NCBI GenBank assembly: GCA_001557035.1
Contig: LSKJ01000012.1
Span: 1-19,437, forward strand
DNA: 19,437 nt
DNA from: Rhodospirillaceae bacterium CCH5-H10
GTDB lineage: Bacteria > Pseudomonadota > Alphaproteobacteria > Reyranellales > Reyranellaceae
Reading direction: 5' to 3'
Part shown: positions 6,899-13,710 of the stretch, piece after piece
Position numbering within the stretch: position 1 is the first letter of the stretch
Layout of the letters: each line of letters starts with the position of its first letter
Notes under the pieces: model-generated
What the model saw: the letters and a program-made list of their open reading frames with translations, nothing else
The model's database searches: none
What the model was told of the DNA's origin: nothing
Made by a program: the position numbers and the translations under genes

Positions 6899-8166
6899 TC
6901 GGAATCGACGTCCCGGCGCCCTTTCTCTGGGCCGTCCGCTGGGTGCTGTTCCTCGGCCCCTTGGTCGCTGCGCTCTTCCTCGGCTATCGCTACCGCTTCG
7001 ATCGACGGAGCCTGGTCGGCGGCCTGTTTTCGTTTCTCTATGGTTTGGCAATGATCTTCGTCCTGCACCAACTCGCCATCGCCGTCGGTTGGTGGCGCTA
7101 CGGCGGCGACGTTCTGATGTTCATGGGGCTGCCGGCGGACATCTGGATCGGCGGTGCACTGCTATTCGGTCCGGCTCTGTATTTTGCCTTTCCGCGCACC
7201 GCGCCGATTCTCCTGGTGCTGCCGATCGTCATCGGCCTGCATGGCACGGTGTTTCGTTCGTTGAAGCCGCTGGTTTTCGCAGGCGAGGGATGGTTCCTCG
7301 GCGTCATCCTGATCTTTGCCCTTGCCCATTTGCCGGCGATCTATCTTGCCCGCTGGACGGCGGCCGACAGGCGACTGGGCCTGCGCGCGACCCTGCTTGC
7401 CATTGGCTACGGTTTCCTTGCCTTCGGCGTGTTGCCGTCGCTCATCATGCAAGCTCTCACCGGCTCCTGGAGCTTGGGAGAACGACCTGTTTGGCTGTTG
7501 GCGCTCTGCACGCCCGCCCTGGCGCTCAGCCTGCTCATGGGCCTGTCGGCGGTGCAGACTTTCGTGGTGCACGGCGAAGGCACACCCATTCCGCTCGATC
7601 CGACCAAGCGGTTGGTGCGAACTGACCTCTTTGCCTACTTGATCAATCCCATGCAGCTTTCCACGGCCCTGACGTGGATCGTGATGGGCGTGGCGCTTGG
7701 CAATCCCTGGATCGCGTCGGCGGCGATCATGGCGTGGATCTTCGTGCAGGGCATGGTGCGGTGGCATCACCGCAACGACCTGCTTGTCCGCTTCCCGGAA
7801 GGATGGCCGGAGTATCGCCGGCATGTGCCCGAGTGGATTCCGCGGTGGCGACCCTGGGTGCCTGAGCCCGCGCGGTTCACTTACGATCCTGCCTCGACCT
7901 GGCAGAGGCGCGTTGTTGGATGGCTCGGCCGGCGGCAAACGGTAGGGCTTGAGCTGACGCCGGGAAACACCGGGCCTGCCTACGTCGAACCGGGTGAGAC
8001 TCGAGCGTTCACCGGCCTAGCTGCCTACGCCAAAGCGCTGAACCATATCAATTTTACCTTTGCCCTGGTCGGCGCCGGGTTGCTGCTCGTCGCCTTGCCA
8101 AGGAGCTTCCTCATCGCGGACGTCCATCAGGCGCACCAAACCGAGGCTGCGGTCAAGCATGGCTGA
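6895..8166 (+). CDS. Multi-pass membrane protein with ICMT/PEMT-like methyltransferase segment and C-terminal DCC-like region
   Basis: The 423-residue product has many hydrophobic segments across residues 10-285. Residues 227-320 follow the isoprenylcysteine/phospholipid methyltransferase pattern: GEGTPIPLDPTKRLVRTDLF, then INPMQLS (250-256), two membrane spans, and DLLVRFPEGWPEYRRHVPEWIPR (295-317). The usual RNPM is INPM here. The acidic pair normally found just before the xxL...FG..Y motif is replaced by the basic or neutral residues HHRN (291-294), so activity is doubtful. Residues about 322-410 (ARFTYDP...GWLGRRQTVGLELTP...GLAAYAKALNH) recall a DCC/DUF393-like domain without any cysteine; this is pattern recognition from memory. 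The region GWWRYGG...GLPADIWIGGALLFG (65-92) faintly recalls lycopene-cyclase-type membrane domains. It overlaps both neighbouring genes, so the three form one operon. Confidence 0.7.
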   Translation: MIGIDVPAPFLWAVRWVLFLGPLVAALFLGYRYRFDRRSLVGGLFSFLYGLAMIFVLHQLAIAVGWWRYGGDVLMFMGLPADIWIGGALLFGPALYFAFPRTAPILLVLPIVIGLHGTVFRSLKPLVFAGEGWFLGVILIFALAHLPAIYLARWTAADRRLGLRATLLAIGYGFLAFGVLPSLIMQALTGSWSLGERPVWLLALCTPALALSLLMGLSAVQTFVVHGEGTPIPLDPTKRLVRTDLFAYLINPMQLSTALTWIVMGVALGNPWIASAAIMAWIFVQGMVRWHHRNDLLVRFPEGWPEYRRHVPEWIPRWRPWVPEPARFTYDPASTWQRRVVGWLGRRQTVGLELTPGNTGPAYVEPGETRAFTGLAAYAKALNHINFTFALVGAGLLLVALPRSFLIADVHQAHQTEAAVKHG

Positions 8167-9493
8167 AGCGAGGCCGGCCTATCCGTTCACACCGCTCCTC
8201 GGCCTGGACCACCTGCTGCGCATCCGGCGGGATCAGCTGGCCTTCTATGATCAGATGAAGGCACGCCACGGGGACGCGGTACGGCTGCGACTCGGCCCCT
8301 ATCGTTCGTGGCTGCTGTTCGCCCCCGATCTTGTGGAGCAGGTGTTGGCGCTCCAGTGGCAGTCGTTCACTCGCTTCGAGAAGCTGAGGCGCGTGATCAG
8401 CCAATGGACCGGGGACAGCATGCTCACGGCCGAAGGCGAGGCCTGGCGCGACCGCCGGCGCAAGGTTCTGCCGGCCTTCAAGACGGCGCGCCTGTCTAGC
8501 TATGGCGAGAAGGCGGTTCAGAACGCCGAGCGGTTCTGTGACGGTTTGGACAGGTCCGCGGCCGGCGGGACAGTAACACTTGATACCGACGCGGCCATGG
8601 CAAGGCTGACGCTCGACATTGCCGCCGCGACACTTTTTGATTCCGAGCCGCTATTCGATGGCGAAAAGATCGAGCGTGCAATCCAGGTCCTTTCGACGAC
8701 GGCCTTTCGCGAATCCACGTCTCTGTTCACGTTGCCAGACTGGCTTCCGTTCCCGGCGAAACAGCGCAAGCGCTGGGCAATAGGCGTGATTGATGAAGTG
8801 GTGACGAGCCTCGTTCGGCGCCGCCTCGCGGATGCGGATTGGGATCGCGGCGACTTGCTGTCCATCCTGGTCGCGCAGCATGGTCACAAGGAGAAGGCCA
8901 TTCGCGACGACGCCATGAGCTTGCTCATTGCCGGGCACGAGACCACCGGCGCCCTACTGGGCTGGACGTTCCTCTCGCTGGTCGAGAGTCCGCCCTGGCG
9001 GGACAGCTTGCTGCGCGAGATCGAGACGGTTTTGGCAGGGCGCCGGCCGGCCGCCGAGGATTTGCGAGCGATGCCGATCCTGAGCGCCGTCGTCGACGAG
9101 GTGCTGCGCCTCTATCCGCCGGCTTACTCGCTGTTCCTGCGTCGTGCCATCGAGGACGTCGCGCTCGGATCGTTCTCGATCGCCAAGGGCGATCTGGTTC
9201 AGATAACGCCCTTCATCCTGCACCGGGACGAGCGCTGGTTTCCGAAGGCGGACCAGTTCGATCCGTCGCGGTTCCTGGAACCGCCGACCTGGCCACGCTA
9301 CGCCTATCTCCCGTTTGGTGCGGGACCGCGTGCTTGCGTCGGACAGAACGTCGGTTTGATGGAAGCTTGTCTGATCGTCGCAACGATCTTGCAGCGATGG
9401 CACCCGGTCGGTGTGCTGGGGCCGGTGAGTCCCGATCCCAAATTCTCGTTGCGGCCGCGCAATGGCCTGCCAATGATCTGGCAGAGAGCCTGA
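8159..9493 (+). CDS. Cytochrome P450
   Basis: The 444-residue haem-thiolate monooxygenase has a complete set of motifs: WxxxR in helix C (Trp96, Arg100), the oxygen-activation motif AGHETT in helix I (258-263), ExxR (Glu314-Arg317, EVLRLYPP), and the haem-binding loop FGAGPRACVG with the proximal cysteine at 393. No N-terminal membrane anchor is present, as expected for a soluble bacterial P450. The start MAEARPAYPF at 8159 overlaps the stop of the preceding membrane protein by 8 bases; an upstream in-frame start would lie deep inside that gene and is rejected. No ferredoxin or ferredoxin reductase is encoded nearby, so electron partners must come from elsewhere. Coupling to a membrane methyltransferase-like protein suggests a lipophilic, perhaps isoprenoid or fatty-acid-like, substrate; that is inference. 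Confidence 0.95.
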   Translation: MAEARPAYPFTPLLGLDHLLRIRRDQLAFYDQMKARHGDAVRLRLGPYRSWLLFAPDLVEQVLALQWQSFTRFEKLRRVISQWTGDSMLTAEGEAWRDRRRKVLPAFKTARLSSYGEKAVQNAERFCDGLDRSAAGGTVTLDTDAAMARLTLDIAAATLFDSEPLFDGEKIERAIQVLSTTAFRESTSLFTLPDWLPFPAKQRKRWAIGVIDEVVTSLVRRRLADADWDRGDLLSILVAQHGHKEKAIRDDAMSLLIAGHETTGALLGWTFLSLVESPPWRDSLLREIETVLAGRRPAAEDLRAMPILSAVVDEVLRLYPPAYSLFLRRAIEDVALGSFSIAKGDLVQITPFILHRDERWFPKADQFDPSRFLEPPTWPRYAYLPFGAGPRACVGQNVGLMEACLIVATILQRWHPVGVLGPVSPDPKFSLRPRNGLPMIWQRA

Positions 9494-9515
9494 GCTGCCC
9501 TGGACGAACGCCCAT

Positions 9516-9926
9516 TTAGTCGTCGATGAAGCGATGCCGCAGGCCGGGCGGTGGCACAAAGCACTGCGCCTTTTGGCCGAACCAGCGATACCGATTTCGT
9601 GCGACGACATCATAAATGGCATCGCGCAAAAACAGCGGAAGAACATGCAGGAATCGTAGCCAGTTCCATGGTGAGCGAAGGTGCGCCATTAGCGCCAGCC
9701 CGGCGGTCGATCGGGTCAAACCGACGCCCTTCTCGATGACGAGATAGGTCCTCTGCAGAGCATCGCGATCGAGGCCATGCCGGGCGGCGAGTGCGAGGCC
9801 GGTGTCCGACCACGCATTCACGAAGATCAGCTCATGGTCCCGTTCGTGCCGCAGAACGAAGTGCACCCACCCACTGCAGAGCACACAGTCGGTGTCGAAG
9901 ATGACGAGTGGGCCTTCTGCGTCCAT
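9516..9926 (-). CDS. DCC/DUF393 family thiol-disulfide oxidoreductase-like protein
   Basis: The 136-residue product starts with LVIFDTDCVLCSGWVHFVL, the DxxCxxC signature of the DCC family, with Cys14 and Cys17 forming the thioredoxin-like CxxC. The family usually reads FDGDCxxC; here Gly is replaced by Thr. The C-terminal RNRYRWFGQKAQCFVPP is the other conserved block (RxRY..fG...C.VP). Such proteins are predicted redox proteins with a thioredoxin-like fold, but their partners are poorly known. It begins 23 bases after the thiolase-like gene stop on the same strand and is probably the last gene of that operon. Its 3' end faces the P450 gene with 22 bases between stops. It may serve the cysteine-free DCC-like domain of the membrane protein nearby, which is speculation. 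Confidence 0.88.
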   Translation of the reverse strand: MDAEGPLVIFDTDCVLCSGWVHFVLRHERDHELIFVNAWSDTGLALAARHGLDRDALQRTYLVIEKGVGLTRSTAGLALMAHLRSPWNWLRFLHVLPLFLRDAIYDVVARNRYRWFGQKAQCFVPPPGLRHRFIDD

Positions 9927-9949
9927 CGCGCTTGGGGTTGTCGGAGCAC

Positions 9950-11500
9950 CTATGCCAACGGGCGGAAGACGTTGCGGCCGCCCACATCCGAGACCGTAAC
10001 CTTACGCCCGAGCTGCTCGCGCGTCAGCATGTCCGCGACCAGGGCGGGATCGTCCGGCGTCATGGCGACGAAGCGGTCGCCGGTGCTGTCGAGACGGCCC
10101 AGGATGTAGCCGCGCTCGGGCGCGTCCTTGCCGTAGGTGACGCAGTAGGTCTCGATCGTGCCGGTGCCCGTGGGCTTGGTCTCGACCCGGCGCTTGGGAA
10201 GGGCGTCGAGTTCGGCTTGGAACTTCTTCGGGTCTTCCCGCTTCCACGCACCCTTGGTGGGCTCGGTCGAATAGAGGCCGGCCGAGTGCTTGGTGAGGTA
10301 GTTGCCGTTGGCCGTCACCATGCCGAAGGAGCCTGGCTTTGCGCGCACCACGCTCATCATCTCGGCGATCGAGTGGGTGACGTAGTTGTTGCCGGGACCG
10401 CCGAAGAACGGCAGGCCGCCGGTCACGCTGATCGGGCGCGGATCGTCGGTCGGGATCCCGATCTCGGTCATCGCGACTTCGACGGCCGAGGGGAAGCAGC
10501 TGTAGAGGTCGAAGGCGTCGACGTCGGAGACCTTCTTGCCTGCCATGTCGAGGGCGATGCGGGCGCAGCCGCGGATCGCGGGTGAGGAGTCGAGCCTCTC
10601 GCGCTCGGACACGACCCAGGTGTCGGTGCCGTCGGCGCAGCCGTGCAGGAACACCCAGCGATCCTGCGGGATGCCCCATTCGCGGGCCTTCCGGACCGAG
10701 GTCACGAGCACCGCCGCTGCCTGGTCGATGATCGCGTTGGCGTTCATCAGGCGCGGATAGGGGAAGCAGATCCAGCGATTGTCGGGCGAGATCGTCGACA
10801 AGGCCTCGGCAGTGTAGCCCTCGCGACGTGTCGCCAGCGGGTTCGCCTTGGCCACCGCGGCAAGACGCTCGAACAGGCGGCCCATCGCCTTCATGTGGCT
10901 GTCGACGTCACGCTTCAGGCCGCCGCGAATGGCGTTCTCCAGCAGCGGATAGAAATGGATGGCGGCGCGCAGCTCATGGCGCGCTTCCTCCTCGCTGAAA
11001 CCGAAGCGAGGATCGCCGATGCGCGTCGGCTCGCCGCCGCCCGGATCCTCGTTCCAGTCGATCTTCATGTCGGCGCGGCGGGCGTTCTGCGTGCTGCGCA
11101 GCAGCTCGGCGCCGCAGATCAGCGCCAGGTCGGTCTCGCCGTTGGCGATCTGCTCTGCAAACTTGTTCACCAGGTACTGGGGCATGTTGCCGCCCGAGTG
11201 CGTGTAGAGCAGCTGCTTCGGATCGGCATGCAGCCGGTTGGCGACGCTCTGCGGCGGATTGCTCGACCGGCCGTAAGGCGACGCGAAGCGCGGGCTGATG
11301 TCGCTGAAGAACTCCATGACAGCAATGGCGTCGACCATGTGACTGAGGGCATGCCCGCCGATGGCGGCCTTGGTGTCTTCCAGCGCCGCGTTGGCGGCTT
11401 CCGTGCAGAAGGCGACGCGCGAGCGCTCGCTCGACGGCTTGCCGATCGTGTCGGTGATCTGGCCGGCGCCGACCAGGATGGGGGTACGTGGGTCTATCAT
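9950..11500 (-). CDS. Thiolase-like protein (acetyl-CoA acetyltransferase family, TLP1-like) with divergent active site
   Basis: The 516-residue product begins MIDPRTPILVGAGQITDT, a typical thiolase-superfamily N terminus. It is longer than a classical thiolase (about 390-400) by a C-terminal extension of roughly 70 residues, about 447-516 (ETYCVTYGKDAPERGYILGRL...), which resembles the additional C-terminal domain of mycobacterial thiolase-like protein type 1. The usual active-site CxSG appears as THSGG (100-104), so the nucleophilic Cys is Thr. The GHP motif reads GGP (367-369). The C-terminal catalytic Cys motif is not evident. Condensing or cleaving activity is therefore uncertain. Its ATG overlaps the CoA-transferase stop by 4 bases, pointing to a shared pathway acting on CoA thioesters. 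Many database entries of this type are simply named acetyl-CoA acetyltransferase. Confidence 0.85.
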   Translation of the reverse strand: MIDPRTPILVGAGQITDTIGKPSSERSRVAFCTEAANAALEDTKAAIGGHALSHMVDAIAVMEFFSDISPRFASPYGRSSNPPQSVANRLHADPKQLLYTHSGGNMPQYLVNKFAEQIANGETDLALICGAELLRSTQNARRADMKIDWNEDPGGGEPTRIGDPRFGFSEEEARHELRAAIHFYPLLENAIRGGLKRDVDSHMKAMGRLFERLAAVAKANPLATRREGYTAEALSTISPDNRWICFPYPRLMNANAIIDQAAAVLVTSVRKAREWGIPQDRWVFLHGCADGTDTWVVSERERLDSSPAIRGCARIALDMAGKKVSDVDAFDLYSCFPSAVEVAMTEIGIPTDDPRPISVTGGLPFFGGPGNNYVTHSIAEMMSVVRAKPGSFGMVTANGNYLTKHSAGLYSTEPTKGAWKREDPKKFQAELDALPKRRVETKPTGTGTIETYCVTYGKDAPERGYILGRLDSTGDRFVAMTPDDPALVADMLTREQLGRKVTVSDVGGRNVFRPLA

Positions 11501-12657
11501 TTGACGAGGGCCTCGATCTCGGAGGGCGTGAGGCCGGCCTGTGCCAGCACGGTCTTCGTATCCTCGCCGAGCGCGGCGACCTTGGGGCCGCTCTGCAACG
11601 GTGAGCCGGAGAATCGGAAGGGCGGGGCCGGCGACTTGTAGCTGCCGCCGCCATCCTCGATGGTACAGAGCGAGCCGCGATGCTCGACCTGCGGGTCCTT
11701 CAATGCCTCGGTCACAGTGAGATAAGGCGAGCAGGGCACGCCTTGCTTCTCCAGCGCGGCGACCACTTCCTTGACGCTCATCTTCCTCGACCACTCTTCG
11801 AGTTCGTCGACCAGAAGGCCCCAGTTCATGCGGCGGTTCTGGTACTTCTCGAAGCGCGGATCGGTCAGCCAGTCGCGGCGGCCGGCGGCCGTCGCCATGT
11901 CCTGGAAGGTCTTCTCGCTGGCGGTCGCCAGCATGACGTAACCGTCGCTGGCCTCGATCGGTCCGTACATCGGCCGCGACGGCATCTCGAAATCGAATTG
12001 CGCGCGATTGACCTCGCCCAGCAGCATGCCGACCAGCGTCTCGAACATCGAGACGTCGATCATCTGGCCCTTGCCGGTCGCGTGGCGCTGATGGACGGCG
12101 GCGAGGATCGCGCCCATCGCATAAGCGCCGCTCGCATAGTCCGCGACGAAGATGCCGCAATTGTCGGGCCGCTCGCGGCCCTGCTGGTAGAAGAGATGGG
12201 CCATGTCGTAGCCGGTCGAGGCGTGGATCACCGGCGCATAGGCGGGACGGCCGGCGCCGGGGCCGGTCTGGCCGTAGCCAGAGATGGCGCAGTAGACGAG
12301 GCGCGGATTGACCTTCGCCAGTTCGGCATAGTCGAGGCCCAGCCGCTTCATGACACCGGGCCGGTAGTTCTCGACCAGGATGTCGACCGTCGCGATCAGC
12401 TTCTTGATGGCGGCCACGGACTCGGGCTTCTTGAGGTCGAGGACGATGGATTGCTTGCCGGCGTTGAGCTGGCCGAACATCGTGCTGAAGCCGTCGCGCT
12501 GCACGGGTCGCGAGCGCATCAGGTCGCCTTCGGGCGATTCGACCTTAACGACCTCGGCGCCCATGTCGGCGAGCAGGCGGCTGCAATGCGGGCCGGCGAT
12601 GGTGGTGGAGAAGTCGAGGACGCGCAGTCCCTCGAGCGGCCGTGACAGTCCGGTCAT
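11497..12657 (-). CDS. Class III CoA-transferase (CaiB/BaiF family)
   Basis: The 386-residue product moves CoA between carboxylic acids through an enzyme-bound anhydride. The N terminus RPLEGLRVLDFSTTIAGPHCSRLLADMGAEVVKVE is the family signature, with the ADMGAEVVKVE nucleotide-binding strand. The segments YRPGVMKRLGLDYAEL and AISGYGQTGPGAGRPAYAP are also diagnostic. The expected catalytic aspartate is Asp173 in FVADYASGAYAMGAI. The length is normal for the family, whose members act on carnitine, bile acids, formate/oxalate, 2-methylacyl-CoA and others; the substrate is not predictable. It starts 4 bases after the DMT transporter stop and its own stop overlaps the thiolase-like start. A plausible joint role is uptake of an acid, its activation to a CoA ester, and further conversion. 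Confidence 0.94.
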   Translation of the reverse strand: MTGLSRPLEGLRVLDFSTTIAGPHCSRLLADMGAEVVKVESPEGDLMRSRPVQRDGFSTMFGQLNAGKQSIVLDLKKPESVAAIKKLIATVDILVENYRPGVMKRLGLDYAELAKVNPRLVYCAISGYGQTGPGAGRPAYAPVIHASTGYDMAHLFYQQGRERPDNCGIFVADYASGAYAMGAILAAVHQRHATGKGQMIDVSMFETLVGMLLGEVNRAQFDFEMPSRPMYGPIEASDGYVMLATASEKTFQDMATAAGRRDWLTDPRFEKYQNRRMNWGLLVDELEEWSRKMSVKEVVAALEKQGVPCSPYLTVTEALKDPQVEHRGSLCTIEDGGGSYKSPAPPFRFSGSPLQSGPKVAALGEDTKTVLAQAGLTPSEIEALVK

Positions 12658-12661
12658 GTTT

Positions 12662-13567
12662 TCACCGTGTTACGAGGATGAGGACGACGCCGCCGACCAC
12701 GAGGATGCTGCCGATCCACTCGCCGAGGGACGGCCGCTCCTTGAGGATGAGGCGGGAGGAGATGAAGGTGAAGACCAGCTCGATCTGGCCGACCGCGCGC
12801 ACCAGCGCCGCGTTTTCCAGCGTCATGGCCAGCGCCCAGCCGGCCGATCCCAGTACGCTGAAGATGCCGACCCAGATCGAGGACCGCCAGTTGAACCAGA
12901 CCTTCGAGAGCTGCGGCCGGTCGCGGCGGGCGAGATATATCGCCATGAGCACGACCTGGATCGTGTTCATGCAGGCGAGCACGGTGATGCCGCGCACCAT
13001 GAAGTCGCCCTCGGGCAAAAGCTTCGAGGCTTCGCGGATCGTCCCCGCGGCGATGGCGAAGATCGCGCCGGAAAGGATACCGAAGAGCGCGCCCTTGTGG
13101 GTGAGGTCGGCCAGCACCCCGCGCACGTCGGAGAACTTGCCGCGCACGCTCAGGATGGCGACGCCGCCCAGGCAGACCAGGATGCCGGCCCAGGCGCCGA
13201 GCTTCAGCGGCTCTCCCGCAATGAAGGTCGCGAACAGGGCGACGAACACCGTCTCGGTCTTGGAATAGACCGTGCCGACGGCAAAGTTGCGCAGCGAGAA
13301 GGCGTGGATCATCAGCGACGTCGCCACGATCTGGGCGACCCCCGCGATGGTCACCAGCAGCAGGAAATGCAGCGAGATCGAGGGGACGTGCCGGCCGGTC
13401 ACGAACACCAGGAAGGCCAGCATGCCGAGCGCCAGCGGGGCGCCGTAGAGGTAGCGCACGAAATTGGCGCCATCGACGCTCAGGATGCCGCGGATCTTCT
13501 GCTGCATCGTCGTGCGGATGTTCTGGCACAGAGCGGCAGCAACGGTGATCGGTATCCAGAGCGGCAC
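12662..13567 (-). CDS. EamA/DMT superfamily transporter
   Basis: The 301-residue inner-membrane protein shows about ten hydrophobic helices in two repeats of five, the EamA (DMT) architecture. The motifs at the end of each half fit: AGEPLKLGAWAGILVCLGGVAIL near the middle and LKERPSLGEWIGSILVVGGVVLIL at the C terminus. It starts at GTG 13567, giving the first membrane helix MPLWIPITVAAALCQN; GGGAG at 13578-13582 supplies a ribosome site 10 bases upstream. The next in-frame ATG (Met21) would remove the first helix. It is the first gene of the unit with the CoA-transferase, thiolase-like and DCC genes. DMT members export or import metabolites such as amino acids, amines or carboxylates; direction and substrate are unknown here. 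Confidence 0.9.
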   Translation of the reverse strand: MPLWIPITVAAALCQNIRTTMQQKIRGILSVDGANFVRYLYGAPLALGMLAFLVFVTGRHVPSISLHFLLLVTIAGVAQIVATSLMIHAFSLRNFAVGTVYSKTETVFVALFATFIAGEPLKLGAWAGILVCLGGVAILSVRGKFSDVRGVLADLTHKGALFGILSGAIFAIAAGTIREASKLLPEGDFMVRGITVLACMNTIQVVLMAIYLARRDRPQLSKVWFNWRSSIWVGIFSVLGSAGWALAMTLENAALVRAVGQIELVFTFISSRLILKERPSLGEWIGSILVVGGVVLILVTR

Positions 13568-13650
13568 GGCGTTTTGTCTCCCTGCCGGGAGTGTATGGCC
13601 TCAACTGCCCCGCGTCTGCGGTTTAGATTTTCGCGATGCAGGAGGAGTAA

Positions 13651-13683
13651 AGCGAAGGATCCCTCGCTACGCTCGGGATGACA
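13651..13683. repeat. Partial copy of the 4002-4087 palindromic repeat
   Basis: The stretch from 13660 to 13683 matches the right arm of the element at 4062-4087 with a few changes (shared core ATCCcTCGCTaCGCTCgGGATGAC, changes in lower case shown relative to the other copy). The left arm is cut short to AGCGAAGGATCC and the loop is missing, so the two halves meet at GGATCC and form an 18-base near-palindrome (13651-13668). It lies in the 143-bp gap between pyrD and the transporter gene, downstream of pyrD. The rest of that gap (13568-13650) must hold the transporter operon promoter, which I cannot identify. Confidence 0.6.
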
Positions 13684-13710
13684 CTGGTGCTGGGATCCTT
13701 GCGTGGCGCT

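Noticed and set aside
8060..8158. N-terminal extension of the P450 that could act as a membrane anchor
   Set aside because: The extra 33 residues lie within the membrane protein gene in another frame and are Ser/Arg/Pro-rich, not a hydrophobic anchor.
9494..9515. Bidirectional terminator between the P450 and DUF393 genes
   Set aside because: The 22-base gap contains no inverted repeat or T-run that I can see.
12380..13681. 433-codon plus-strand open frame across the CoA-transferase and transporter genes
   Set aside because: It is antisense to two well-supported genes and its product is low-complexity Asp/Glu/His/Arg/Gln-rich with no domain.
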